Notes under the pieces: generated by a model
What the model was told of the DNA's origin: nothing
What the model saw: only the letters and a program-made list of their open reading frames with translations
Databases searched by the model: none
Translations under genes and position numbers: made by a program
Shown here: piece by piece, positions 7,334 through 16,813 of the stretch
Position numbering within the stretch: the stretch's first letter is position 1
Layout of the letters: each line of letters begins with the position of its first letter
NCBI GenBank assembly: GCA_027489335.1
Contig: JAIXZX010000005.1
Coordinates: 275,125 to 339,124 of the forward strand
Direction of reading: 5' to 3'
Length of the DNA: 64,000 nucleotides
Origin: Caulobacteraceae bacterium
GTDB lineage: Bacteria; Pseudomonadota; Alphaproteobacteria; Caulobacterales; Caulobacteraceae

Positions 7334-8614
7334 ATGTCGCAAGGTCTCGAGGCGCTGAAGGCGCCCTCCAATCGCCGCGTGCTGGGCGCAAGCCTGGTGG
7401 GCACGGCGGTGGAGTTCTACGACTTCTACATCTACGCCACGGCCGCGGCCCTGGTGTTCGGGCCGCTGTTCTTCCCGGCGGCTTCGCCCTCGGCCCAGCT
7501 GCTCTCCTCCTACGCCACCTTCGCCATCGCCTTTTTCGCCAGGCCCGTCGGCGCGGCGCTGTTTGGCCACTATGGCGACCGCATCGGCCGCAAATCCACG
7601 CTTGTCGCCTCCCTGATGCTGATGGGCGTCTCCACCTTCGCCATCGCCTTCCTGCCCACCTATGCGACGGCGGGCTGGATCGCGCCGGCCCTGCTCTGCC
7701 TGCTGCGCTTTGGCCAGGGGCTGGGCCTGGGCGGCGAATGGGGCGGAGCGGCCCTGCTGGCTGTGGAGAACGCGCCGCCCGGCTGGAAGGCGCGCTTTGG
7801 CATGTTCCCGCAGCTCGGCGCGCCGGTCGGCTTCATCGCCGCCAACGGCCTGTTCCTCATTCTTGGCCTGCTGCTGACGCCAGAACAGTTCATCGCCTGG
7901 GGCTGGCGGATCCCCTTCCTGCTCAGCGCCGTGCTGGTGGGCGTCGGTCTCTGGGTGCGCCTGAAGCTCACCGAGACCCCGGCCTTCTCCAAGGCCCTGG
8001 AAGAGGCGCCGCCGCCCAAGACGCCCCTGTTCGAGCTCCTGGCCCGCCACCCGCTGGAGACGCTCGGCGGCACGTTTGCCGTGGTGGCCTGCTTCGCCAC
8101 CTACTACCTCTCGACCTCGTTCGCCCTGGGCTACGGCGTCACCACGCTCGGCTATTCGCGAGAAGCCTTCCTGGCCATCCAGCTGGGCGCGATCCTGTTC
8201 ATGGCCGTGGGCATCATCATCGCCGGCTACTGGTCCGACGCCACCACGCCGCGGGGCGTGCTCATGTGGGGCTGCGGCATGGTGATCGTCGCAGGGCTCC
8301 TGCTGGCGCCCATGCTGGGCTCAGGCTCGCTGCTGCTGGTGTTCGGCTTCCTGTCGCTCAGCCTGTTCTGCATGGGCTTCGTCTATGGGCCGCTCGGCGC
8401 CTTCCTGCCGGGCCTGTTCCCCGCCCGGGTCCGCTACACCGGCGCCTCGGTGGCCTTCAATGTGGGCGGCATCCTGGGCGGCGGCCTCGCCCCCCTGGTC
8501 GCCCAGCTCCTGGCCGACCGCGGCGGCCTCGTCCCCGTCGGCTTCTATCTCGGCGCCGCAGCCCTGGTCAGCCTGGTGGCGCTGGCGCCCCTGCGGCGGA
8601 CCGTGGAGGACTAG
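7334..8614 (+). CDS. MFS transporter, metabolite:H+ symporter (MHS) type
   Basis: This 426-residue protein has twelve predicted membrane helices. The first loop contains GHYGDRIGRKSTL, the MFS motif A, and the opening VGTAVEFYDFYIYATAAALVFG is typical of the MHS branch (ShiA, ProP and KgtP relatives). The R-F-G-Q-G-L-G-L-G-G-E-W-G-G segment after helix 4 is also characteristic. Such proteins import organic acids, osmolytes or aromatic acids with protons; the substrate here cannot be read from the sequence. The start at 7334 follows a strong GGAGGGGG ribosome binding site; longer in-frame starts upstream run into the divergent gene. A hairpin sits directly upstream of the ribosome binding site. 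Confidence 0.9.
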   Translation: MSQGLEALKAPSNRRVLGASLVGTAVEFYDFYIYATAAALVFGPLFFPAASPSAQLLSSYATFAIAFFARPVGAALFGHYGDRIGRKSTLVASLMLMGVSTFAIAFLPTYATAGWIAPALLCLLRFGQGLGLGGEWGGAALLAVENAPPGWKARFGMFPQLGAPVGFIAANGLFLILGLLLTPEQFIAWGWRIPFLLSAVLVGVGLWVRLKLTETPAFSKALEEAPPPKTPLFELLARHPLETLGGTFAVVACFATYYLSTSFALGYGVTTLGYSREAFLAIQLGAILFMAVGIIIAGYWSDATTPRGVLMWGCGMVIVAGLLLAPMLGSGSLLLVFGFLSLSLFCMGFVYGPLGAFLPGLFPARVRYTGASVAFNVGGILGGGLAPLVAQLLADRGGLVPVGFYLGAAALVSLVALAPLRRTVED

Positions 8615-8899
8615 ACGCTTACCGCAAGGCGCCGAAGTTACGGAACCGCTGTTTCTTGGTCGCAGACAATCTTTCCTATGCGAGGTCGTTCCCGCTAAGG
8701 CCCATGCAAAGCATCAAGCTGGCCACGCGGGGGCGACACAGACAGAGTTGGTTTTCTGGCGATGGAACGTATGTCCGCCCCCGTCGGGGATTACGGGCGA
8801 GCGTAGCGCGGTGTTGTCGCGGCACATTGGAATCGGATACCGCGCTCGCCGCTGCGCTCGGTGATTACGCTGAGCGGATCCCTCTCTCGGAGACCTGCT
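8615..8899. other. Gap before the amidohydrolase gene, with an imperfect hairpin
   Basis: The 285 bp hold no convincing gene. The sequence is less GC-rich than the flanks at its start. GGCGAGCG-TAGCG-CGGT near 8800 can pair with ACCGCGCTCGCC near 8850 with one bulge. The last 20 bases contain the ribosome binding site GGAG of the following gene. Confidence 0.4.
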
Positions 8900-10174
8900 G
8901 TGCGACGCGCTATCCAACTTTTGGCTGCCTGGCTTGGGTGGTTGTGTCTGGTCGCCCCTGCGATGGCCCAATCTCAAAGTGCTGCGCCGTCTCCGACAAT
9001 GGCGTTCGAGAACGGTCGCTGGTTTGATGGCGAGCGTTTTACGCTAGACAAATTTTACGTGGTCGATGGTCGCATGACCAGGAACAAACCAGAGCATGTG
9101 GGCGCCACGTTTGATCTGCAGGGGCGGTACGTACTGCCCGGTCTGATTGATGCTCACAATCACAACTTCCAGAATGGCCCGTTCGCAGCATTCTCGAACC
9201 AAAGGACTTTGAAGGCCGGCGTCTATCACTCCGTGCAAATGTGCTCACGTCCGGACCAGACTATGGCCTTCGCCGGTTTCTTGCAGAACCCCGGCAATGT
9301 GGAAGTTCTCTTCACCGACGCCTGTTTCTCGGGATCGGACGGGCATCCGCTTGGCATTGCCTTGGCGTCTTCGGTGCAGATGGGAGAGGAGATCTCTGTC
9401 GAAGAGGTCCAACAGACCTACGATCCGGTCGACACGGTGGAAGAGCTCGATGCCTTGTGGCCGGCGCTTCTTGAGCGCACCCCGCGTTTGATCAAGGTCA
9501 TTCTGATCAACTCCGAACGGCGGGCGTTCGAATTGCAGGATCAGTCGACGTTCGGGTACAGAGGCTTGGACCCTGCGGTCGCCCGTGAAATCGTCCGTCG
9601 CGCGCACCACGCGGGTGCCCGTGTCGCGGCCCACGTGGACAGCGCAGCAGATTTCGCCCTGGCGGTGGACATCGGTGCCGACATTATCGCTCATCTGCCG
9701 GGCTACCGCATCGCCGAAAATATGACAGCAGAGGATTACCGCATTTCTGACGCAGCCCTCAAAGCAGCAGCTGACCGCAAAACGATCGTCATCACCACTG
9801 CTGGGGCAGCCCGTCATGCCACACAGCGGCGTCCGGAGCGTGCCGAGGCGCTGAAGGCGATGCAGATTGAAAACCTTACCCGCCTTATCGCCGCTGGTGT
9901 CCCGCTCGCCATGGGGAGCGATGAGGTGATGGGCTCCGTCGTGGACGAGATCGTCTACGTGGATGCGCTGGGCGTCATGCCTCGCGAGCAGCTTTTGCAG
10001 TTGTCTACTGCCGGGACTGCGCGTGCCATGTTCCCAGATCGGATAATGGGCAAGTTTGTTGAAGGTGCGGAGGCGACGTTCAACGTTTACTCGGTCAACC
10101 CGCTCGAAGACCTAAATGCGCTCCGATCCATCTATTTTGGGGTTCAGTCCGGTACGGTGCTAGCGAGCAGGTGA
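8900..10174 (+). CDS. Secreted amidohydrolase family protein
   Basis: Starting at the GTG at 8900 (GGAG eight bases upstream) the product is 424 residues and opens with a clean signal peptide (RRAIQLLAAWLGWLCLVAPAMAQS), which decides against the longer ATG start at 8861. The mature part is a metal-dependent amidohydrolase barrel: GRYVLPGLIDAHNHN gives the first HxH pair, a lone His lies in VAAHVDSAAD and again in IIAHLPGY, and MGSDE supplies the late Asp. This pattern matches imidazolonepropionase/prolidase-like hydrolases acting on cyclic amides; the substrate is unknown. Its codon use is less GC-biased than the flanking genes (many CGT, GTT, TTG and GAA codons), suggesting acquisition by transfer. 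It is not in an operon. Confidence 0.8.
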   Translation: MRRAIQLLAAWLGWLCLVAPAMAQSQSAAPSPTMAFENGRWFDGERFTLDKFYVVDGRMTRNKPEHVGATFDLQGRYVLPGLIDAHNHNFQNGPFAAFSNQRTLKAGVYHSVQMCSRPDQTMAFAGFLQNPGNVEVLFTDACFSGSDGHPLGIALASSVQMGEEISVEEVQQTYDPVDTVEELDALWPALLERTPRLIKVILINSERRAFELQDQSTFGYRGLDPAVAREIVRRAHHAGARVAAHVDSAADFALAVDIGADIIAHLPGYRIAENMTAEDYRISDAALKAAADRKTIVITTAGAARHATQRRPERAEALKAMQIENLTRLIAAGVPLAMGSDEVMGSVVDEIVYVDALGVMPREQLLQLSTAGTARAMFPDRIMGKFVEGAEATFNVYSVNPLEDLNALRSIYFGVQSGTVLASR

Positions 10175-10562
10175 AACGACCAGGATATCGCACGACGGTA
10201 GGGGCGCTCGGCTGAAGCGGGAAGTGAACCAGAAGGCTTTGGCCCGCCCAAACATTGGAGTCGGCAAGGACAGGCAATCCCTCTTAGGAACGATTCGTGA
10301 CATAGCGTGAAATCTCTAAGTGTCTGGCAACCACCCTTCTCTGCCGCTCAGAGTCTCGGCTACCGGAGCGTGAGTGAGACTGCACGATCGGCCGCTTCCG
10401 AGCAGGGAAGGGGCCAAGGGGCTCAATTCTATACACGTGGGATGACGGGTGGCGGGTCGCCCTCACAAGCTTCTGGCTATCAGCCACGAATGACCACAGG
10501 CGCTGAGAGGCGCGAGGAGAAGGCGACCTCCGACAGGTGAGTTTGCAAACTATACAGTCACA
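10175..10562. other. Gene-free, lower-GC gap downstream of the amidohydrolase
   Basis: The 388 bp hold no gene that can be supported. Short frames on both strands lack ribosome binding sites and recognisable motifs. A perfect 12 bp palindrome, AGTTTGCAAACT, lies at 10540-10551, just past the 3' end of the serine hydrolase gene. The base composition resembles the amidohydrolase gene rather than the host genes, so this is probably the rest of the same acquired segment. Confidence 0.45.
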
Positions 10563-11597
10563 CTACCGGAAGGCGTCGACCACCTGGGCGATCCAGGCTT
10601 TGACGTTGTCCTTCTTGTCCAGGGGCGTCTTGCCGTGGCGGACGACGATGAGGTCGAGGTCGGGGACGAGCACCGTGTACTGGCCCTCATAGCCGTTGGC
10701 GCTGAATGAGCCGGGACCGGCGATGTTCAGCCACCAGTGGGCGCCATAGTCGCCTTCGCGCACCGCCGGTTGCGGGGTCGGCGTGCGGGCGTAGTCGATC
10801 CAGTGGGTCGGCAGCAGCTGGCGGTCCTCCCACCGGCCGCCGCGCAGATAGAGCAGGCCAAAGCGCGCAAAGTCCCGCGCCGTCGCAAAGCAGAAGGACG
10901 AGCCGATGAAGGTCCCCGCCGCGTCGAACTTGGGGACCGGGCTGGTCATGCCCAGCGGCTCGAATAGACGCTCCCGCATGAAGGCCTCGAACCCTGCCCC
11001 ATCGACGCCCAGCGCCCGGGCGGCGCAGCGGGCGACGATGTTGGTCGTGCCGCTGGCATAGGACCAGGCGGTCCCCGGCGGATGGGCGAGCGGTCGGCTG
11101 GCCGCATAGTGGGCCACATCGGCCTTGCCGGAGCCGAACAGCATCTCGATCACATCGGAGACGTGGCCCGGCACATAGTCCTCCACGAAGGACAGGCCGC
11201 TCGACATGCGCAGGAGCTGGTCGAGGGTGATCTCGGCGCGGGGATCATCCGGCGTTTCGCGCCATTCAGGGACGTTGGCCGGGGCGTGGATGTCGAGCTT
11301 CCCCTCGGCGACCAGCAGCCCCACCAGGGCCTGGGTGATGCTCTTGGCCTTGGACCAGGAGGGGTAGGTGGCCTCAGGCCCGAAGCCCTCGCCATAGCGC
11401 TCCAGGACGATCCGCCCGCCCTGAACGATCAGCGCCGCATGGGTCTCGCCCAACAGCTCGGTGTCGGGGGCGGCGAAGGCCGTGGCCATCAAGGCCTCCA
11501 GCACCGCGCCGTCGGCGTGTTCGGGCTGACCTTGCGGCCATTGCGCCGTGGGCCAGGGGGTGTGGGCGGGCTGGGTCGGCAGGATGGGCAGGCTCAT
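10563..11597 (-). CDS. Serine hydrolase of the class C beta-lactamase / esterase family
   Basis: This 344-residue protein has the SxxK motif in YPSWSKAKSIT (probable nucleophile Ser82, general base Lys85), a YAS triad in AWSYASG and a late HGKTP segment in place of the KTG box. The layout is that of the beta-lactamase class C/penicillin-binding-protein-like hydrolases, many of which are esterases or D-aminopeptidases rather than true lactamases. No signal peptide is evident, which favours a cytoplasmic esterase over a periplasmic lactamase. It is divergent from the PEP carboxylase gene across 106 bp. Confidence 0.85.
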   Translation of the reverse strand: MSLPILPTQPAHTPWPTAQWPQGQPEHADGAVLEALMATAFAAPDTELLGETHAALIVQGGRIVLERYGEGFGPEATYPSWSKAKSITQALVGLLVAEGKLDIHAPANVPEWRETPDDPRAEITLDQLLRMSSGLSFVEDYVPGHVSDVIEMLFGSGKADVAHYAASRPLAHPPGTAWSYASGTTNIVARCAARALGVDGAGFEAFMRERLFEPLGMTSPVPKFDAAGTFIGSSFCFATARDFARFGLLYLRGGRWEDRQLLPTHWIDYARTPTPQPAVREGDYGAHWWLNIAGPGSFSANGYEGQYTVLVPDLDLIVVRHGKTPLDKKDNVKAWIAQVVDAFR

Positions 11598-11703
11598 GGG
11601 CGCAGGTGAGCGCGCCCCGCCGTCGATGTCAAAGGCGCCCCTTAGGTCAACTTGCCGGTCACAGCCCCTGTCGCCCCCGCCCGGTTGGAGTCAGGATGGG
11701 GTC

Positions 11704-14415
11704 ATGGAAACCCCCGACACACGCTCCGCCGCCCATCCCCTGGACCTCGGCGGCGAGGCCGGCGACGACGCCCGCGAGGTCCGCCGCCAGGCCGACCTGC
11801 TGGCCCAGCTGCTGCGCGAGGCCATCGCCTATCTGGACGGCGAGGCCGCCGCCGCCGGTGTCGATGCGGCAAGGGCGGCAGAGGGCCTGCGGCCCTATGA
11901 GGCGCTGTCGGCCGACGAGGCGGAGTTCCTGGCCAGAGCCTTCGCCTGCCATGCGCTGCTGGAGAATATGGCCGAGGAGGTGACGGGGCGGCGTCGTCAG
12001 GCCGAGGGCCGTTCGGCCGGCGCCAGTCGGGCCGTCACCCTGCGCGGCGCCGTCGAAGGCCTGGCCAAGGCCGGCCGCAGCGAGCGCGAGATCGCCGAGG
12101 CCCTCGCCCGACTGCGGGTGGCGCCGGTCTTCACCGCCCATCCCACCGAGGTCCGCCGCCGGGCCCTGGTGGACCGGGAAGGGGAGATCACCCGGCTCAT
12201 GGCACTGCGGCGCCACCGGCTGCCGCCGGCCCTGGAGGCCGAGGCCCGCGAGGCCCTATTCCGCGAGGTGGCCCTGCTCTGGCGCACGCGGCTGAACCGG
12301 CCCGAAAAGATCGCCGTGGCCGATGAGATCCGCAATGTGCTCTCGGTGGTGCGCCAGTCGGTGCTGCCGGCCGTGGCCGCCCTCTATGCCGACTGGCAGG
12401 GCCTGCTCACCGACGCCGAGACCCCGCCGGTGCTGAGTCTCGGCTCCTGGCTCGGCGGCGACCGGGACGGCCATCCCGGGGTGGATGCGGCGGCCCTGCG
12501 CACGGCGCTGGAGGCCCAGGCCCGGCTGATCTGCGACTTCTACGCCGGCGAACTGCGGGCCCTGTGGCGGGACCTGGCCATCTCGTCCGGCTTCGCCGAG
12601 GTCTCGGCCGAGATCCGCGAGTTGGGCGCGGCCATGCCCGATCCCTCCCCCCACCGGCGGGACGAGCCCTATCGCCTGGCGCTCGAGGCCATCTTCGACC
12701 GGCTGAGCGCGGTGTCCCAGAAGCTCACCGGCCAGCCGGTGGCGTTTGCGCTGACCCCGTCGCAGGCCCAGCCCTATGACGATCCCGAGGCCTTCATCGC
12801 CGACCTGCGCGCCGTGGCCCAGTCCATCGAGGCCCACGGGGGCGAGCGCATGGTCGGGCCGCGGCTGAAGCGGCTGATCCTGGCGGTGCAGGCCTTCGGC
12901 TTCCACCTGCTGACCATCGACCTGCGCCAGAACGCCGACGTCCATGCCCGCGTCGTGGCCGAGCTGCTGGCCCGGGCCGGCGCGGTGGCCGACTATGAGG
13001 CCCTGGATGAGGCCGCCCGGGTCGAGGTGCTGCTGGCCGAACTCGCCCATGAGCGGCCCCTGCGCTCGCCCTATCTCGACTATTCGGCCGAGACGGCGAA
13101 GGAGCTGGCCATCCTGGATGCGGCGGCCCGGGCGTTGGACCTCTATGGGCCCAAGGCGCTCGGCGCCTATGTGATCTCCAAGGCTGCGGCGGTGTCGGAC
13201 ATCCTGGCCCTGCTGGTGCTGATGAAGCAGGCGGGGCTGGCCAGGGGCTGGCCGCGCCCCGAGACGCGGATGCGGCTGAGCCCGCTGTTTGAGACCATCA
13301 CCGACCTGGAGCGGGCGCCCGACATCCTGTGGGAATGGCTCGACCTGCCGCTGACCCGGGCCATCATCGGCCAGGCGGGCTACCAGGAAGTGATGCTCGG
13401 CTATTCGGACTCCAACAAGGACGGCGGCTATATCGCCTCGCGGCTGCATGTGGCCCAGGCGGCCAGCGCGCTCTCGTCCGCCTGCCTGGAGAACGGCGTG
13501 GCCCTGCAGATCTTCCACGGCCGGGGCGGCTCCATCGGCCGGGGCGGCGGGCCGGCGGCGGCCTCGGTCATGGCCCAGCCCTTCGAGGTGATCCCCAGCC
13601 GCATGCGCTGGACCGAGCAGGGCGAGATGATCTCCCGCCGCTACGGCGACGAAGAGTCCGCCCGCCGACGCATGGACGAGCTGGTCGGCGCCGTGCTCGC
13701 CGCCGGCGCCCGCCAGCAGATCGCCCCCAGCGAAGCCCACGCCGACCGCCTGGCCCGCCTGCGCAAGGGGGCGTTCGGCGCCTACCGGGAGCTGGTCTAT
13801 GAGAATGCGGCGTTTGAGGATTTCTTCTGGTCGGCGACGCCGATCGGGGAGATTGCGGAGCTGAACATTGGCAGCCGGCCGGCTTCACGGACGAAAAGCC
13901 GGAAGATTGAAGATCTTAGGGCCATACCGTGGGTGTTCAGCTGGACCCAGTCGCGGTTCATGTTGCCCGGCTGGTTCGGCTTTGCCGGGGGGGTGAAGCG
14001 GGCGGGACTCACCCGCTCAGAACTGGCCGAAATGGCGCATTTCGGGCGCATTTTCCCCGCTTTATTGGCCGATATGGAGCTGGCTTTGGCCCAGGCGGAC
14101 ATGGAGCTGGCGGGCGCCTATGCCGAGCTTTCTCCCGATCGCGACGCCGCCCGGGCGATCATGGACGTCATCCGCGCCGACTATGAGCAGGCCTGCGAGC
14201 TGGCGGTGTCGATCCGCAGGGGGACGCGGCTGCTGGACGACCGCCCGGCGCTGGCCGAGTGGGTGCAGGTGGCGTCTGACTCCATCGCGCCGCTCAACCG
14301 GCTGCAGCTGGAGCTGTTGGCGCGGCGGCGCCGCGGGGACGACGATCCGCGACTAAAACGGGCGGTGGAGTTCACTGTAGCAGGCATTTCCGCCGGACTT
14401 CGCGGCACGGGCTGA
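11704..14415 (+). CDS. ppc: Phosphoenolpyruvate carboxylase
   Basis: The 903-residue enzyme adds bicarbonate to phosphoenolpyruvate to give oxaloacetate, refilling the TCA cycle. Diagnostic motifs are FTAHPTEV with the catalytic His (near residue 147), LGYSDSNKDGGY and the glycine loop FHGRGGSIGRGGGP in the C-terminal half, followed by the conserved RRYG segment. Length fits the bacterial family (about 880-930 residues). The start at 11704 (ATGGAAACC) was taken over upstream in-frame ATGs, which would overlap the divergent hydrolase gene and have no family-like sequence. L-serine dehydratase follows 73 bp downstream on the same strand, so the two may share transcription; the products oxaloacetate and pyruvate are metabolic neighbours. 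Confidence 0.96.
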   Translation: METPDTRSAAHPLDLGGEAGDDAREVRRQADLLAQLLREAIAYLDGEAAAAGVDAARAAEGLRPYEALSADEAEFLARAFACHALLENMAEEVTGRRRQAEGRSAGASRAVTLRGAVEGLAKAGRSEREIAEALARLRVAPVFTAHPTEVRRRALVDREGEITRLMALRRHRLPPALEAEAREALFREVALLWRTRLNRPEKIAVADEIRNVLSVVRQSVLPAVAALYADWQGLLTDAETPPVLSLGSWLGGDRDGHPGVDAAALRTALEAQARLICDFYAGELRALWRDLAISSGFAEVSAEIRELGAAMPDPSPHRRDEPYRLALEAIFDRLSAVSQKLTGQPVAFALTPSQAQPYDDPEAFIADLRAVAQSIEAHGGERMVGPRLKRLILAVQAFGFHLLTIDLRQNADVHARVVAELLARAGAVADYEALDEAARVEVLLAELAHERPLRSPYLDYSAETAKELAILDAAARALDLYGPKALGAYVISKAAAVSDILALLVLMKQAGLARGWPRPETRMRLSPLFETITDLERAPDILWEWLDLPLTRAIIGQAGYQEVMLGYSDSNKDGGYIASRLHVAQAASALSSACLENGVALQIFHGRGGSIGRGGGPAAASVMAQPFEVIPSRMRWTEQGEMISRRYGDEESARRRMDELVGAVLAAGARQQIAPSEAHADRLARLRKGAFGAYRELVYENAAFEDFFWSATPIGEIAELNIGSRPASRTKSRKIEDLRAIPWVFSWTQSRFMLPGWFGFAGGVKRAGLTRSELAEMAHFGRIFPALLADMELALAQADMELAGAYAELSPDRDAARAIMDVIRADYEQACELAVSIRRGTRLLDDRPALAEWVQVASDSIAPLNRLQLELLARRRRGDDDPRLKRAVEFTVAGISAGLRGTG

Positions 14416-14488
14416 GCCGACCCTGGCCAGGGCGGGGCCAGCCCCTATGGTCCCGCCTCTTACGCATCGCAAAGTCTTGAGAGCTTCC

Positions 14489-15865
14489 ATGAGCGCCGGC
14501 GTCTTCGACCTCTTCAAGCTGGGCGTCGGGCCATCCAGCTCCCACACCATGGGACCGATGACGGCGGCCGCCCGGTTCCTCAGCGCGCTGGCCGAGCAGG
14601 GGGCGCTGGGCAGCGTCGCACGGGTGGAGACCACGCTCTATGCGTCCCTGGCCATGACGGGCCGCGGCCACGCCACCGACCGGGCGGTGATCTTGGGGCT
14701 CGCGGGGTTCGAGCCCGCCACCATCGACCCGGACGAAGCCGAGGCGCAGTTGGCCAGGATCGCCGAGGCGGGCCGGATGACACTCGGGGCCGCGGGTCCG
14801 GAGATCGCCTATTCGGCGGCCGACGACATCCTTTGGGAGGGGCGCACGCGGCTGCCGCAGCATCCCAACGCCCTGCGGTTCCGGGCCCTGGACGGGGGCG
14901 GGCGGGTGCTCGCCGAAGGGCTCTACTTCTCCATCGGCGGCGGCTTTGTGGTGGACGAGGCGCAGTTTGACGCCCCGCCCGCGCCGTCGGGCCCGGCCAT
15001 ACCTTTCGACTTCACGAGCGCCGATGAGCTGCTGGTCATGGCCGACCGGGAAGGGGTGAGCATCGCCGAGCTCATGTGGCGCAACGAGATCGCCCGGCGG
15101 AGCCCTGAAGAGGTGAACGCCGGCCTCGACGCGATCTTTGAAGCCATGGAGGCCTGTATCGAGCGGGGCCTGCGCCAGGACGGCTGCCTGCCCGGCGGGC
15201 TGAAGGTTCGCCGCCGGGCCCGCCAGCACTTCAATGAGCTGACCCGGCGCATGGAGCGCAATATCAGCGACCCCCTGGCCGCGCTCGACTGGGTGAACCT
15301 CTGGGCGCTCTCGGTGAACGAGGAGAACGCCTCGGGCGGCAAGGTGGTCACCGCGCCGACCAATGGGGCCGCAGGGCTCTTGCCCGCCGTGCTGCGCTTC
15401 TATGACCGCTTCCACCGGGGCGGGGCAGAGGGGCGCCGCACCTTCCTGCTGACGGCCGCGGCCATCGGGGCGCTCTACAAGCGTAACGCCTCGATCTCAG
15501 GCGCCGAGGTCGGCTGTCAGGGGGAGGTGGGCGTGGCCTGCTCCATGGCCGCGGCGGGCCTTACTGCGGCGCTGGGGGGGACAAACGCTCAGATCGAGAA
15601 TGCCGCCGAGATCGCCATGGAGCACAATCTGGGGCTCACCTGCGATCCCATCGGGGGGCTGGTTCAGGTGCCCTGCATCGAGCGCAACGCCATGGGGGCG
15701 GTGAAGGCCATCGACGCCTCGCGCCTGGCGCTCTTGGGCGACGGCCAGCACTCGGTCAGCCTGGACAAGGTCATCGCCACCATGAAGCGGACCGGCGAGG
15801 ACATGAACGAGATCTACAAGGAGACCTCGCTGGGGGGCCTCGCCGTCAATGTGGTGGAGTGCTGA
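14489..15865 (+). CDS. sdaA: L-serine ammonia-lyase (L-serine dehydratase), iron-sulfur type
   Basis: The 458-residue single-chain enzyme converts L-serine to pyruvate and ammonia. The N-terminal domain has [13 protein letters not shown], the family hallmark; the C-terminal domain has [37 protein letters not shown] and [19 protein letters not shown], which supply the cysteines for the 4Fe-4S cluster. The start at 14489 gives [20 protein letters not shown], the usual N-terminus; an in-frame ATG 14 codons earlier lacks family similarity. It lies downstream of ppc and ends 14 bp before the convergent cheW stop. Confidence 0.96.
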   Translation: MSAGVFDLFKLGVGPSSSHTMGPMTAAARFLSALAEQGALGSVARVETTLYASLAMTGRGHATDRAVILGLAGFEPATIDPDEAEAQLARIAEAGRMTLGAAGPEIAYSAADDILWEGRTRLPQHPNALRFRALDGGGRVLAEGLYFSIGGGFVVDEAQFDAPPAPSGPAIPFDFTSADELLVMADREGVSIAELMWRNEIARRSPEEVNAGLDAIFEAMEACIERGLRQDGCLPGGLKVRRRARQHFNELTRRMERNISDPLAALDWVNLWALSVNEENASGGKVVTAPTNGAAGLLPAVLRFYDRFHRGGAEGRRTFLLTAAAIGALYKRNASISGAEVGCQGEVGVACSMAAAGLTAALGGTNAQIENAAEIAMEHNLGLTCDPIGGLVQVPCIERNAMGAVKAIDASRLALLGDGQHSVSLDKVIATMKRTGEDMNEIYKETSLGGLAVNVVEC

Positions 15866-15879
15866 GGCGTTAGCCGCCT

Positions 15880-16338
15880 TCAGGCGGCGGCCAGCTCCGG
15901 GGCCGGCAGGATGCCGCTCATGTCGATGAGGGTGATGATGCCCTCCTCGGTGGTGATCATGCCGCGCGCCAGACCCTTGGAGGAGGCCGCCCCGATCACC
16001 GGGGCCGGCTGAATCTCGCCTTCGCCCACATTGATGATGTCACTGACGGCGTCCACCAGCAGGCCGACCGTGCGGCCCACCAGATCGACGACGATGACGA
16101 CGGAGGAAGAGCGGGCCTCGCTGGCCGGCAGGCCAAGCCGGGCGGCCAGGTTCAGCACCGGCAGCACCGCCCCGCGCAGGTTGATGACGCCCAGCACATA
16201 GTCCGGGGCGTTGGGCAGCGGGGTGGAGTTGGTCCAGCCGCGGATTTCCCGGACCAGCTGGATGTCGATGGCGAACCGCTGCTCGCCGATGACGACGGTG
16301 ATCAGTTCGGCGCTGGTGGCGAGGGCCTGTCCGGTCAT
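15880..16338 (-). CDS. cheW: CheW-type chemotaxis coupling protein
   Basis: This 152-residue single CheW domain has the core segments [63 protein letters not shown] and [19 protein letters not shown]. CheW bridges chemoreceptors and the CheA kinase at the cytoplasmic side of receptor arrays. There is no cheA, receptor or other che gene in the window, so this is an isolated copy, as is common in Caulobacterales with several chemotaxis clusters. The ATG at 16338 gives the normal N-terminus; the frame continues upstream only into repeat sequence. Confidence 0.9.
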   Translation of the reverse strand: MTGQALATSAELITVVIGEQRFAIDIQLVREIRGWTNSTPLPNAPDYVLGVINLRGAVLPVLNLAARLGLPASEARSSSVVIVVDLVGRTVGLLVDAVSDIINVGEGEIQPAPVIGAASSKGLARGMITTEEGIITLIDMSGILPAPELAAA

Positions 16339-16522
16339 GCTCAGAACGCCTCCAGCGTTCGTCTTTGGCCGCTTGCGGCCGGCTTCAGATGGGCTGTGCG
16401 GAATCCACGCCCGTGATCGCACTTTGACCGAGGATGGATGAGGCCAGGTTAACGAGACCTCTCCGGCCAAGCTTTTTGCTGCGACCTTTTGTCGGGGCGT
16501 GGGTTGGGGCCTCTCTCTCTCG

Positions 16523-16612
16523 CCGTCATGGTCGGGCTTGACCCGACCATCCATGAACGCAGGCGCTGGGGGCGGTGTGCATGGACCCTCGGGTCAAGCC
16601 CGAGGGTGACGG
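16523..16612. repeat. REPIN-like doublet palindrome, copy 1 (90 bp)
   Basis: The element is bounded by CCGTCA and TGACGG. Inside are two hairpins: TGGTCGGG-CTTGA-CCCGACCA on the left and CCCTCGGG-TCAAG-CCCGAGGG on the right, joined by a spacer whose edges TCCATG and CATGGA are also complementary. The whole unit is therefore a large imperfect palindrome made of two smaller ones. Four more copies with the same ends and length occur in the window. Confidence 0.85.
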
Positions 16613-16632
16613 AGAGTGGGTTGGGGCGCTGT

Positions 16633-16674
16633 GCGTCCTTCGAGGCTCGCTGGCGCTCGCACCTCAGGATGAGG
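16633..16674. repeat. Short hairpin repeat of a second family
   Basis: The segment runs from GCGTCCTTCGAGGCTCGC to GCTCGCACCTCAGGATGAGG. The arms GAGGCTCGC and GCTCGCACCTC pair around a TGGC turn. Similar CCTTCGAGG...CCTCAGGATGAGG units are familiar as dispersed intergenic sequences in alphaproteobacterial genomes. Only one copy was found in this window. Confidence 0.55.
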
Positions 16675-16704
16675 GGCGTGGGTTGGGGGCTCTTCCTCCC
16701 CGCG

Positions 16705-16793
16705 CCGTCATGGTCGGGCTTGACCCGACCATCCATGAACACGGGACTGGGGGCGGTGTGCATGGACCCCCGGGTCAAGCCCGGGGGTGACGG
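16705..16793. repeat. REPIN-like doublet palindrome, copy 2 (89 bp)
   Basis: Same orientation and nearly identical to the copy about 180 bp before it. The left stem TGGTCGGG-CTTGA-CCCGACCA is unchanged; the right stem is CCCCCGGG-TCAAG-CCCGGGGG, with paired changes that keep the hairpin intact. Compensatory change of this kind suggests selection on, or mobilisation through, the folded form. Confidence 0.85.
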
Positions 16794-16813
16794 GGGTGGG
16801 GGGAGCGGCGCCC

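Larger units (their letters stand above)
16339..16813. other. Repeat-filled gap between cheW and ahpF
   Basis: The 475 bp separate the cheW start from the ahpF stop. About 100 bp next to cheW should hold its promoter. The rest is dominated by two copies of the 88-90 bp doublet palindrome with a different, shorter hairpin repeat between them, each listed separately. Reading frames across this stretch are translations of the repeats, not genes. Confidence 0.7.

Noticed and set aside
10284..10487. A 67-codon minus-strand frame in the gap after the amidohydrolase
   Set aside because: No ribosome binding site, no recognisable family and no clear codon preference; it could be chance or a remnant.
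10563..11597. True beta-lactamase (antibiotic resistance gene)
   Set aside because: There is no signal peptide and the KTG box is replaced. The broader serine hydrolase/esterase family is the safer call.
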